NCBI GenBank assembly: GCA_022839105.1
Contig: JALHDH010000078.1
Location: 1-19,219, forward strand
DNA: 19,219 nt
Reading direction: 5' to 3'
Source: a bacterium
GTDB taxonomy: Bacteria > Vulcanimicrobiota > Xenobia > Xenobiales > Xenobiaceae
Shown: positions 12,118-19,219 of the stretch, piece after piece
How the letters are laid out: every line of letters starts with the position of its first letter
How positions within the stretch are numbered: the stretch's first letter is position 1
Notes under the pieces: generated by a model
Seen by the model: only the letters and a program-made list of their open reading frames with translations
What the model was told of the DNA's origin: nothing
Database searches by the model: none
Translations under genes and position numbers: made by a program

Positions 12118-13326
12118 TCAGGGGCGCTCGACCACCATCAGGAATCCCGCTCCGTTGGGAAGAGTCTCGACGCCGACGGAGCGGAACCCCGCCGCAGAGA
12201 GGACCTCGAGCATCTTTTCCCGGTCGGCGTCGGGGCGGAACCCTTCCTGGATCGCCAGGCGCCCTCCGGGGGACAGCGAGCGGACCAGGTTGGGCAGCAT
12301 CTTCTGGCGGAACCACTCGATCCTGTCGTTGCAGAGAAGGTGGACCTCCTGCATGATCACGACATCGACCTGGGGGACTCCGGGATCGTGCGGCGCGACG
12401 GCCAGCCGGAACTCCAGGCGGGGGGCAAGTTCCCGGTATTCCTCGCGGGTCTTGGTATACTCGACGAAATCCCCCAGGCTGGGGTCGATCTCGACCAGGT
12501 AGACCTTCCCGTTGGGGCCGACCCGCCGGGCGGCCTCCCAGGCCAGAAGGCCCAGTCCCCCTCCAAGCTCCAGGACCCTCTTGCCCTCCAACTGGCCCAG
12601 ATGGTCCAGGAGGAACTCGTTGAACTGGGTGTTGCCGGTCCTGAACCGGGTGGCCGGTCCGCCGCCGAGCTGGGCGAAGAGCTCCCAACTGAACCGGTGC
12701 TTCATGCGCAGGCGGAGGAACTCGGCCGCGGATTGCCGGGGGTTGGCGAAGACATAGTCGTAGCAGACCGCCTCGCCGGGGTCCAGTTTCTGTTTGGGAT
12801 GGTCGCCCTCGCCCAGCTCCTCGGTCAGGAAGGTCAGGTACAGGACCCTCTGGAAACTCATCAACCCCGACCCGTCCGGATTGGGGCCGTACAGAAACTC
12901 GCGTGCCTCCAGGAGCCGACTCCGCAGCCTTTCCCGGTCTTCCGGTCGGGCCTCGAGGTACTCCAGGAGGATCCTCTCGGCGGGCTCTTCCGGCGAGGCC
13001 GGGGGCGGGGCTTCAACGGCCGGTTCGGGGGACGGGCTGATCGAGGCCTTCGGGGCGTCCGGGCTCCTGGTCGGGGGGGCCTCCTCCCGGGCCTGGACTT
13101 GAGGTTCGAGTGGGAGAGGGGAGGGGATCCGCGTCTTCAGGGTCTGGTGGATCGCCAGACCCAGCAGGAGCCCGAGCAGGAGGGTCTGCCAGAGGACCTT
13201 CGGCCACCTCGGACCGGGTCTCTTCCACCCCGCCGGGCACGCGCCCGACCCGGCCCTTTCCGGATTCCCGGGCTGGCCCTTGGCGGAGGGGCAACCCTGC
13301 GGATCAGGGCCAGGAGCTGCGCGCAT
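12118..13326 (-). CDS. Membrane-anchored SAM-dependent methyltransferase
   Basis: The 402-residue protein has a Pro/Gly-rich basic N-terminus, one hydrophobic segment (about 44-60, VLWQTLLLGLLLGLAIH), a Pro/Ala/Glu-rich linker (about 66-115) and a class I methyltransferase domain. The latter shows motif I VLELGGGLGLLAWEA (251-265), an acidic post-I YLVEIDPS, motif IV-like VDVVIMQEVHLL and post-motif SLSPGGRLAIQEGF. The single anchor could place the catalytic domain on either side of the inner membrane; since SAM is cytoplasmic, an inside location is more likely. The start ATG at 13326 follows AGGAGGG. It is the last gene of the polysaccharide operon, 55 bp after the heparinase-like gene, so it may methylate a sugar or lipid-linked intermediate, although no substrate can be read from the sequence. 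Confidence 0.75.
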   Translation of the reverse strand: MRAAPGPDPQGCPSAKGQPGNPERAGSGACPAGWKRPGPRWPKVLWQTLLLGLLLGLAIHQTLKTRIPSPLPLEPQVQAREEAPPTRSPDAPKASISPSPEPAVEAPPPASPEEPAERILLEYLEARPEDRERLRSRLLEAREFLYGPNPDGSGLMSFQRVLYLTFLTEELGEGDHPKQKLDPGEAVCYDYVFANPRQSAAEFLRLRMKHRFSWELFAQLGGGPATRFRTGNTQFNEFLLDHLGQLEGKRVLELGGGLGLLAWEAARRVGPNGKVYLVEIDPSLGDFVEYTKTREEYRELAPRLEFRLAVAPHDPGVPQVDVVIMQEVHLLCNDRIEWFRQKMLPNLVRSLSPGGRLAIQEGFRPDADREKMLEVLSAAGFRSVGVETLPNGAGFLMVVERP

Positions 13327-13381
13327 CAGACGGACCCTCCTTGTCTGGTTCGACCTTCAGGTTCTGTGGCCCGGGCGGATC

Positions 13382-15550
13382 TCAGCCTCGCCTGCCGTCC
13401 AGCATCAGATCCAGGTCTCGTGGTCGAGGGACTGCCGGTTCGCGGGGGTCCCAGTTGATCCACAGGTAGACGGTGGCCGGCAGCGTCAGGGGGGTGAAGT
13501 AGCGCAGCCGCGAGGTGGGCTGCAGGCCGCGGCCCTCGCTCCAGTGCCAGCCTCCGAAGGGTCGGGTCTGGCCGCGGGCATGGTTGTAGCGCAGGCGGGT
13601 GGGGAAGATCGGGTTGATCCGGGCATGGAGGCGCTTGCCCCGGACCAGGCATCCCATGTCGCCGCGCATCAGGATGTCCATGTGGGGGGCCAGCAGGAGG
13701 TTCGACTCCACCATGGCCTCGCCCTGACCCTCGAAGCGATCCCGGACGATCACCGTCTTGGAGCCCGGCCGGAAGAGGACGTCGCGGTGCAGGGGCCAGG
13801 ATTCCTCGGGGCCCTTCCAGATCGCCCGGGTGGCCGAGAACAGGATCCCGCCCTCGCGCTCCTGCATGCGGACTTCCCGGCAGGCCGGGTCCCCCTCCGA
13901 GAGGGGACGGCAGATCAGCGGCTCGGGCTCGCCGGGAAGGCGAGGGGCCGAGTGATAGCCGACCCGCGAGAGCAGGAGGCCGGCCGGGCTCTGGAGGGGG
14001 GGAAGCCCGGGTTCGATCAGGAAGGGCTCGCCATCCAGGACCAGGCACAGGCTCAGGGCGTCGTCGTGGTGGGCAGGGTTCTCGCGCTCGGAGGGGGGAA
14101 GGGCGCGTCCATCCGGGAAGCCGCCCGGAGCAGGGGCTCCCCGCAAAAGGCACCAGGAGGCCTTCCCCTCCCACTGGTCCCGGGCGCAAGCCAGGCCGAC
14201 CTCGCTGAAGAGCCTGCGGTTCGTGCCGGGGTCGTGGTTGGGCAGGTAGTTGTACTGCTCGGCGGCCGAGGGGCCGCACCACCAGTACAGCTCGCCCGGC
14301 ATCTCGCGCTGGGGGGGGCGCAGCTCTCCGCGCCTCAAGGTCAGGGCGCCCAGGGCCAGCAGGCGGCGGGCGTGCTCGGAGGCCCCGCAGTTCCACCCCA
14401 GGAAGCCCGGCGAGGCGCTCTCCCCCAGATCGGGAAGCGGTCCGGCCGGAGGCCGCAGGTGGTTCAAGACGTCCAGGGAAGCGGTCGCGGCCTCGGCCAG
14501 GCCGGCCGGGGGCGTCGTGCGGTTCAGGAGGTGCAGGGTCAGCGGCAAGAGCAGCCACTCGACGGCCAGGCGGTGCCGGGCCACCGAGCCGGAACGGTGC
14601 AATCCGTCGCGTCCCAGTTCCCAGGCGGCCGCCCGACCCAGGGCCGGGCCCGCCAGATCCAGCCAGCGGCGCGAGAGCAGCAGCTCGGGCATGCTCGAGG
14701 CCAGGATGTACAGGCCCGAGACCGCGGCCAGGGGCGGGTGCTCCGAGGTCCTGACGAACCAGGCCAGGATGGCCCCGTGAAGCACCAGGCAGGAAAGAAT
14801 TCGCGAGAGCAGATCCGGGGTCAACTGCTCGGAGCCCAGGAACATGTGCAGCGCCAGCAGCCAGTTGATGCAGCGGGCCGCCACGGTCTCGGGGTCCAGC
14901 CAGTTCACGCCTTCCAGGGGCCGGTTGCGCTCGCTCCAGTCCACCACCTGGACGATGAACTCGCTGGCGAAGCGCTCGTATCCGGTCAGCCAGTAGGCCC
15001 TCCCCATGTGGACGAAGTGGGAGTGGCGATTGAACTCCCAGGTCACCGCGATGGGGCCCATCTCCACCGTGGGCATCGGCAGCCGCCCGGCGAACTGCTC
15101 GCGCAGGTCCAGCAGGTGGGCGCGTCCCCAACTGTGATCCTGGAAGTCCGAGAACCAGTCGATGGTGCCGCCGAAGGAGCGCGGCTCGGCGCCCAGGGGC
15201 GAGAAGCGATGGGCCAGCAGATCCTCGCTGCCCTGGAGGATGGCCCGGCATTCTGCGGGATGCTGCTCGAGTCGGGGGCGGAGCAGGTGGGGCTCGGAGT
15301 AGTGCAGGAAGAAGATCGGCCGGATCCGGTCGTGGAAGTGCTCCAGGAGCGCCTCCGCGGCCAGATCCAGCCGGCCTCTTCGGGCCTGCCCCCGGGCCTC
15401 GTCGGTGCCCGGGGTGCCGGCGAACTGGGCATAGAGATCCTCACCCTCCAGTCGGAGGGTGGTTCGCTCCTCCAGGCAGCGGGCCAACCGCTGCTCGAGG
15501 TCGAGAAGACCAGGACGCCTGCCCAGGCGCCGGCGCAGCCACCCGAACAT
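13382..15550 (-). CDS. Heparinase II/III family protein (polysaccharide lyase-like)
   Basis: This 722-residue protein has the two-domain family layout. The alpha-helical toroid (about 60-370) contains the hallmark WEFNRHSHFVHMGRAYWLTG (171-190) and GVNWLDPETVAARCINWLLAL. The C-terminal beta-sandwich heparinase domain (about 455-700) contains NPAHHDDALSLCLVLDG (491-507), matching the HAHADALS-type motif around the catalytic site. No signal peptide is visible (it starts MFGWLRRRLGRR), unlike secreted lyases, so it may work in the cytoplasm or be exported by another route. Such proteins are common in exopolysaccharide loci, where they are thought to trim or process uronic-acid polymers. It begins 1 bp after the aminotransferase stop. 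Alginate-lyase-like activity is the main alternative. Confidence 0.85.
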   Translation of the reverse strand: MFGWLRRRLGRRPGLLDLEQRLARCLEERTTLRLEGEDLYAQFAGTPGTDEARGQARRGRLDLAAEALLEHFHDRIRPIFFLHYSEPHLLRPRLEQHPAECRAILQGSEDLLAHRFSPLGAEPRSFGGTIDWFSDFQDHSWGRAHLLDLREQFAGRLPMPTVEMGPIAVTWEFNRHSHFVHMGRAYWLTGYERFASEFIVQVVDWSERNRPLEGVNWLDPETVAARCINWLLALHMFLGSEQLTPDLLSRILSCLVLHGAILAWFVRTSEHPPLAAVSGLYILASSMPELLLSRRWLDLAGPALGRAAAWELGRDGLHRSGSVARHRLAVEWLLLPLTLHLLNRTTPPAGLAEAATASLDVLNHLRPPAGPLPDLGESASPGFLGWNCGASEHARRLLALGALTLRRGELRPPQREMPGELYWWCGPSAAEQYNYLPNHDPGTNRRLFSEVGLACARDQWEGKASWCLLRGAPAPGGFPDGRALPPSERENPAHHDDALSLCLVLDGEPFLIEPGLPPLQSPAGLLLSRVGYHSAPRLPGEPEPLICRPLSEGDPACREVRMQEREGGILFSATRAIWKGPEESWPLHRDVLFRPGSKTVIVRDRFEGQGEAMVESNLLLAPHMDILMRGDMGCLVRGKRLHARINPIFPTRLRYNHARGQTRPFGGWHWSEGRGLQPTSRLRYFTPLTLPATVYLWINWDPREPAVPRPRDLDLMLDGRRG

Positions 15551-15551
15551 G

Positions 15552-16667
15552 CTATCCCACCGTGGCGGGCGCGGGTGCGAAGGACCTGAGGGCTCCCAGG
15601 ATCGCCTCGATCTGCTGCCCGGTCAGTTCGGGGAACATCGGGAGCGAGAGGACCTCGGCCTGAGCCTTCTCGCTGACCGGAAGCGAGCCGGTCGAGAGCC
15701 CTTGGTGGGAGAAGGCCTTCTGCATGTGCAGGCAGACCGGGTAGTAGATCACCGCGCCGACCCCCGAGGCCTGCATGTGCTTCTGCAGGGCGTCCCGGTC
15801 CGGGGTGCGCACGGTGTACTGGTGGTACACGTGCTCGCAGCCGGGCTTCTCGACCGGAGGGCTGGCGCAGGTCGCTTCAAGCCCGGCCGTATAGGCGGCG
15901 GCGATCTCCCGACGTCGGAGGTTCCAGGCCTCCAGGTGGCGCAGCTTGACCCGCAGGACGGCGGCCTGGATCTCGTCCAGGCGGCTGTTGGTCCCCACCA
16001 TCTCGTGGTAGTAGCGGACCTTCGAGCCGTGGCCGCGCAGCATGCGAACCTTCTCGGCCAGCTCGGGGTTGCTGGTCAACACCATCCCGCCGTCTCCGAT
16101 CCCACCCAGGTTCTTGCTGGGGAAGAACGAGAAGCAGCCCAGATCCCCCATGCTCCCCGTCCGGCGGCCGTTCAGGGTGGCTCCGGTGGACTGGGCGCAG
16201 TCCTCGACCAGGCCCAGGCCGTGGCGCCGGGCGATCTCCTGCAGCTCCTCCATGGGGGCGGGGTGGCCATAGAGGTGGACCGCCACGATGGCTCGGGTGC
16301 GGGGCGTGATGGCCGCCTCGACGCTGGCCGGATCCAGGGCATAGGTCTCGGGATCGATGTCCGCGAAGACCGGGGTGGCTCCCGTCAGGGCGGCGGCCCC
16401 CGCCGTGGCCACGAAGGTGAAGGAGGGGCAGATGACTTCGTCGCCTGCTCCCACGCCCAGGGCCCGCAGGGCCAGGTGCAGGGCGTCGGTCCCGTTGCCG
16501 ACTCCGATTCCGAAGCGCGCCTGGTTCCAGGCGGCAAACTCGGCCTCGAAGGCCTCGACCTCGGGACCCAGGATATAGTGGGTGGAGCGCAGCGCCCGCA
16601 GGGCAGCCTCCTCCACCTCGGTCTGGATCTGGGCGTATTGGGTGGACAGTTCCAGGATGGGGATCAT
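15552..16667 (-). CDS. wbpE: DegT/DnrJ/EryC1-family PLP aminotransferase (WbpE-like)
   Basis: This 371-residue sugar aminotransferase probably converts the 3-keto UDP-GlcNAc uronate to the 3-amino sugar using PLP and glutamate. It shows the fold-type I pattern: GNGTDALHLALRALGVGAGDE, SFTFVAT, VEDCAQSTGA with the PLP-pyridine Asp156, SFFPSKNLGGIGDGG with the internal aldimine Lys185, and a closing VYHQYTVR. The open frame extends to 16802, but the ATG at 16667 gives the usual family start IPILELSTQY, with a purine-rich GGAAGGGAA upstream. It lies 64 bp after the acetyltransferase gene and 1 bp before the heparinase-like gene. The WbpE assignment rests on the neighbouring WbpA-, WbpB- and WbpD-like genes; other keto-sugar aminotransferases of this family look similar. 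Confidence 0.9.
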   Translation of the reverse strand: MIPILELSTQYAQIQTEVEEAALRALRSTHYILGPEVEAFEAEFAAWNQARFGIGVGNGTDALHLALRALGVGAGDEVICPSFTFVATAGAAALTGATPVFADIDPETYALDPASVEAAITPRTRAIVAVHLYGHPAPMEELQEIARRHGLGLVEDCAQSTGATLNGRRTGSMGDLGCFSFFPSKNLGGIGDGGMVLTSNPELAEKVRMLRGHGSKVRYYHEMVGTNSRLDEIQAAVLRVKLRHLEAWNLRRREIAAAYTAGLEATCASPPVEKPGCEHVYHQYTVRTPDRDALQKHMQASGVGAVIYYPVCLHMQKAFSHQGLSTGSLPVSEKAQAEVLSLPMFPELTGQQIEAILGALRSFAPAPATVG

Positions 16668-16731
16668 CGTCTCGGTTCCCTTCCATGTGGGCTCCAGAGA
16701 GCGGCTCTGCCGCTTCTCGGACCCCCGGTCT

Positions 16732-17529
16732 TCAGGACTTCTTCTGGGCGCTGAGCAGTTGCTCGGGCGGGGTGGGTCGCACCACGCGGGCGGGCACCCC
16801 ATAGGCCACCTTCATGGGCGGGACGGCCCGGGTGACCACCGAGCCGGCTCCCACGACGGCCTCCTCGCCGACCTCGACCCCGGGCAGCAGCACCGCGGCT
16901 CCGCCGATCCGGCACCCCGAGCGCAGGACGCAGCCCTTGCGGTGCTTGAAGCGCTCTTCGGTGCGGGCCAGGTAGTTGAAGGCCGTGATGTAGACTTCGG
17001 CCTGAAGCTTGGTGGCCTCGCCGATGGTCACGTCGTTCTCGACGGTCACCCCCCGGCCCACGATCACCCGCCGGTCCAACCGACAGCGCTCGCGGATCGA
17101 GGCCAGGTCGGCCACGAAGACCTCTTCGGCCAGGACCGTCCCGGCATAGATCACCGCCAGGGCTCCCACGGTGCAGCCCGGGCCCATGATCAGGGGCGGC
17201 AACTCGCCCGCGGCCTTCAGGGTGCTGGTCGAGGCCGTGCTGGGCAGCTTGCCCAGGATCGTGTGGTCTCCGACCAGGCTTCCGGCTCCAACTCGGGTGT
17301 GGGGGTGGATCACCGTGTGGGAACCCAGCCGGACCCCGTCCTCCAGGACGGCACCCTCGCCGATCACCACGTGCGAGCCGATCTCGACGTCGGCGCCCAC
17401 CTGGGCGCCGCGCTGGAGATGGCAGAAGGGGCCGATCTTCAGGCCCGGTTGGATCCGGACTTCGGCCTCCACCACGGTGAAGGCGGGAAGTTCAAGACCT
17501 GCTGGCAACTGTGCTGAGGCGTCGATCAA
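16732..17529 (-). CDS. wbpD: Left-handed beta-helix acetyltransferase (WbpD-like)
   Basis: The protein is built of hexapeptide repeats (for example IGSHVV, IGEGAV, VGAGSL), forming the left-handed beta-helix of trimeric acyl-CoA-dependent acetyltransferases. It ends with PPMKVAYGVPARVVRP, the standard tail motif of sugar N-acetyltransferases. I place the start at TTG 17529, which has GGAGGAGG six bases upstream and gives 265 residues. A GTG at 17568 in the same frame is possible but has no ribosome site. Either overlaps the end of the oxidoreductase gene (38 bp for TTG). It is longer than typical WbpD (about 190 residues), with a central insertion near residues 90-130 that resembles LpxA-type or DapD-type proteins. 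The neighbours suggest it acetylates the 3-amino group of the uronate. Confidence 0.8.
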   Translation of the reverse strand: MIDASAQLPAGLELPAFTVVEAEVRIQPGLKIGPFCHLQRGAQVGADVEIGSHVVIGEGAVLEDGVRLGSHTVIHPHTRVGAGSLVGDHTILGKLPSTASTSTLKAAGELPPLIMGPGCTVGALAVIYAGTVLAEEVFVADLASIRERCRLDRRVIVGRGVTVENDVTIGEATKLQAEVYITAFNYLARTEERFKHRKGCVLRSGCRIGGAAVLLPGVEVGEEAVVGAGSVVTRAVPPMKVAYGVPARVVRPTPPEQLLSAQKKS

Positions 17530-18529
17530 GGCTGTCCTCCTCCAGGACCTTCCAGGTTCCCCCTTCACGCAGCGAGTGCGTCGCGGCCTCCAGGACCCGC
17601 ACCACCTGGTGGCCCAGGGCGCCTCCGCTGCGGGGGGGGCGCTTGCCCGTGCGCACGCAGTGCAGGAAGTGACGGCATTCCCGAGCCAGGGGCTGCTCGG
17701 AAGCCAGTTGTGGAAAACGGTCGGTTCCCGAGACGGTCAGGCCCTTGACCGGGTCGAAGCGCCGATCGGTGACGCGCAGGCGGTTGTGGGGATTCAACTC
17801 GTCCACCACGGCCATGCCCTTGCGGCCGACCACCGTCAGGCGGCGCTCCAGACCGGGATCCAGCCATGAGAACTGCGCCGCGGCGATCCGGTTCCCTGGG
17901 AAGCGCAATTCCAGGAAGACCAGATCCTCGATGTCGGGCTGAAGCCAGGCCTGTCCGAAGCAGTGCACCTCGGTGGGCATCTCGCCCAGCAGGTACAGGA
18001 AGACGGCCACGTCGTGGGGCGCCAGGCTCCACAGCACGTTCTCGTGCTTGCGGACCCGGCCCAGGTTCACCCGGCGGGCCTGCAGGTAGAGGATCTCGCC
18101 CAGGGTGCGGGCCTTCAGGACGGCCTTGAGTTCCTCGATGGCCGGCATGAACAGGGGAAGATGGCCCACCATGAGCATCCGCCCCCGACGCCGCGACAAC
18201 TCGACCAGGTGGCGGGACTCCTCGCTGCACAAGGCCATGGGCTTTTCGAGGAAGACCGGAAACCCGGCCTCCAGTGCCCGGCGGGCCAACGGGTAGTGGG
18301 TCAAGGCCGGGGTGGCGATGGCCACGGCCTCGAAGTTCCGCTCGGCCAGGGCCTGGTCCAGGGATTCCCAGGTCGGGATCTCGGGATAGGTGGCCCGGGC
18401 CTCCTCCAGCAGCTTCGGGTTGATCTCGCAGATCCCGCTCAGGGCCTCGAGGTCGTGGAAGTTGCGGATCAGGTTGCGGCCCCAGTCTCCGGCGCCCAGG
18501 ACCAGGACTCCCGCACCGGGTTCCCTCAT
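17492..18529 (-). CDS. wbpB: Gfo/Idh/MocA-family oxidoreductase (WbpB-like)
   Basis: The 345-residue protein has an N-terminal Rossmann fold with GAGDWG (12-17), IATPALTHYPLARRALEAG and the family motif EKP (95-97). The C-terminal alpha/beta domain carries WSLAPHDVAVF, with the catalytic-type His172. It should oxidise C3 of UDP-GlcNAcA with NAD, giving the substrate of the aminotransferase. The ATG at 18529 overlaps the stop of the dehydrogenase gene by 4 bases (ATGA) and follows GAGGAGG, so the two are translationally coupled. Family members use many sugars; the WbpB reading depends on the gene cluster. Confidence 0.88.
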   Translation of the reverse strand: MREPGAGVLVLGAGDWGRNLIRNFHDLEALSGICEINPKLLEEARATYPEIPTWESLDQALAERNFEAVAIATPALTHYPLARRALEAGFPVFLEKPMALCSEESRHLVELSRRRGRMLMVGHLPLFMPAIEELKAVLKARTLGEILYLQARRVNLGRVRKHENVLWSLAPHDVAVFLYLLGEMPTEVHCFGQAWLQPDIEDLVFLELRFPGNRIAAAQFSWLDPGLERRLTVVGRKGMAVVDELNPHNRLRVTDRRFDPVKGLTVSGTDRFPQLASEQPLARECRHFLHCVRTGKRPPRSGGALGHQVVRVLEAATHSLREGGTWKVLEEDSLDRRLSTVASRS

Positions 18530-19219
18530 CGGGCCTCCTCGTCCTGGTTGGGGGCCCCCAGCCGGGTGATCCCCTTGAGGCCCTCCAGGCCCCGGGTCAC
18601 GCCCCGGGTATCGACCAGGCGTCGGCTGCGCGCGGCGATCTCGACCAGGTCATAGCTCGAGTGGTCGGTGGCCAGGACCACGCAGTCGTAGTCCTCCAGG
18701 TGTTCGAGATCGACCGAGTGCCTCTCGACCCCTGAGTGACAGCGGAAGCTGGGGATCAGGGGATCGTGATAGTCCACCCGGGCCCCCCGGTTCCGGAGGA
18801 TCTCCAGGACCCGCAGGGAGGGCGACTCGCGGGGGTCGGCCACGTCCTTCTTGTAGGCCACCCCCAGCACCAGCACCCGGGCCCCCTTCAGGCCCTTCTC
18901 ACCCAGGGCCTCGGCCACCAGGCTGACCACGTGGTAGGGCATGCGGGTGTTGACCTCTCCGGCCAGCTCGATGAAGCGGGTCTGGTGGTCGAATTCCCGG
19001 GCCTTCCAGGTCAGGTAGAAGGGATCCAGGGGGATGCAGTGCCCGCCGATCCCGGGGCCGGGATAGAAGGGCATGAAGCCGTAGGGCTTGGTGGAGGCCA
19101 GTTCGATGATCTCCCAGACGTCCAGGCCCATCTCGCGGCACAGGATGGCCAGCTCGTTGACCAGGGCGATGTTCACGCTGCGGAAGATGTTCTCGAAGAG
19201 CTTCTCCATCTCGGCGGCC
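18526..19219 (-). CDS. wbpA: UDP-N-acetylglucosamine 6-dehydrogenase (WbpA/WecC-like), partial
   Basis: Only the C-terminal 230 or so residues are inside the window; the N-terminal NAD-binding domain lies beyond the right edge. The frame is open to the edge (AAEMEKLFENIFRSVNIALV), so the ATG at 19209 is internal. Landmarks are the central-domain catalytic loop PGPGIGGHCIPLDP with the nucleophilic Cys, TRFIELAGEVNTRMP, and the C-terminal UDP-binding domain with LGVAYKKDVADPRESPS and VDYHDP. These fit the UDP-glucose/GDP-mannose dehydrogenase family, closest to the WbpA/WecC group. The enzyme oxidises C6 of UDP-GlcNAc to the uronic acid in two steps with NAD. It is the first visible gene of the polysaccharide operon. 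Confidence 0.92.
   Translation of the reverse strand, partial: AAEMEKLFENIFRSVNIALVNELAILCREMGLDVWEIIELASTKPYGFMPFYPGPGIGGHCIPLDPFYLTWKAREFDHQTRFIELAGEVNTRMPYHVVSLVAEALGEKGLKGARVLVLGVAYKKDVADPRESPSLRVLEILRNRGARVDYHDPLIPSFRCHSGVERHSVDLEHLEDYDCVVLATDHSSYDLVEIAARSRRLVDTRGVTRGLEGLKGITRLGAPNQDEEAR

Noticed and set aside
13280..15589. A 769-codon plus-strand open frame opposite the heparinase-like gene
   Set aside because: The minus-strand frame carries both heparinase II/III domains with intact motifs; the plus-strand frame is a codon-composition shadow.

Overview
This is a GC-rich bacterial chromosomal window, densely packed with genes that often overlap by 4 bases (ATGA or GTGA). The gene set is type IV pilus minor pilins, PilT, FtsA, NrdR, AccB and a UDP-GlcNAc-derived uronic acid pathway. 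It suggests a diderm, surface-polysaccharide-making bacterium. I cannot name a phylum from the sequence, and I see no insertion sequence, phage gene, tRNA, rRNA or CRISPR array.

Layout. Positions 1-2261 (minus) hold an operon of type IV pilin-like proteins in the order PilV-like, PilW-like, PilX-like, with a possible further gene running off the left edge. It diverges from pilT (2513-3592, plus) across a 251-bp promoter region with inverted repeats. A Crp/Fnr-family regulator (3574-4338, minus) converges on pilT with overlapping ends. A universal stress protein (4483-4944, minus) lies upstream of it. From 5176 a plus-strand operon runs ftsA, nrdR, purine nucleoside phosphorylase and pyrimidine-nucleoside phosphorylase, and ends at a strong hairpin. 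A 512-bp gene-free stretch (9048-9559) rich in hairpins follows. It precedes a histidyl-tRNA synthetase-like gene with a 277-residue arginine-rich tail (9560-11680), coupled to accB (11677-12102).

The right third (12118-19219) is one minus-strand polysaccharide operon. In transcription order it encodes a UDP-sugar 6-dehydrogenase (start outside the window), a Gfo/Idh oxidoreductase, a hexapeptide acetyltransferase, a DegT-family aminotransferase, a heparinase II/III-type protein and a membrane-anchored methyltransferase. The first four match the WbpA-WbpB-WbpD-WbpE set that makes UDP-2,3-diacetamido-2,3-dideoxy-glucuronic acid, so the locus probably makes and edits an exopolysaccharide or O-antigen with diacetamido uronic acid residues.

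The most unusual item is the HisRS-like protein. It keeps the fold, the Cys-rich insertion and several histidine-contacting residues, but the motif 2 arginine is Met113 and the motif 3 arginine is Pro306. It also carries a long Arg/Ser/Glu-rich tail and sits behind a highly structured non-coding leader. It may be a histidine-binding or RNA-binding paralog rather than a working synthetase.
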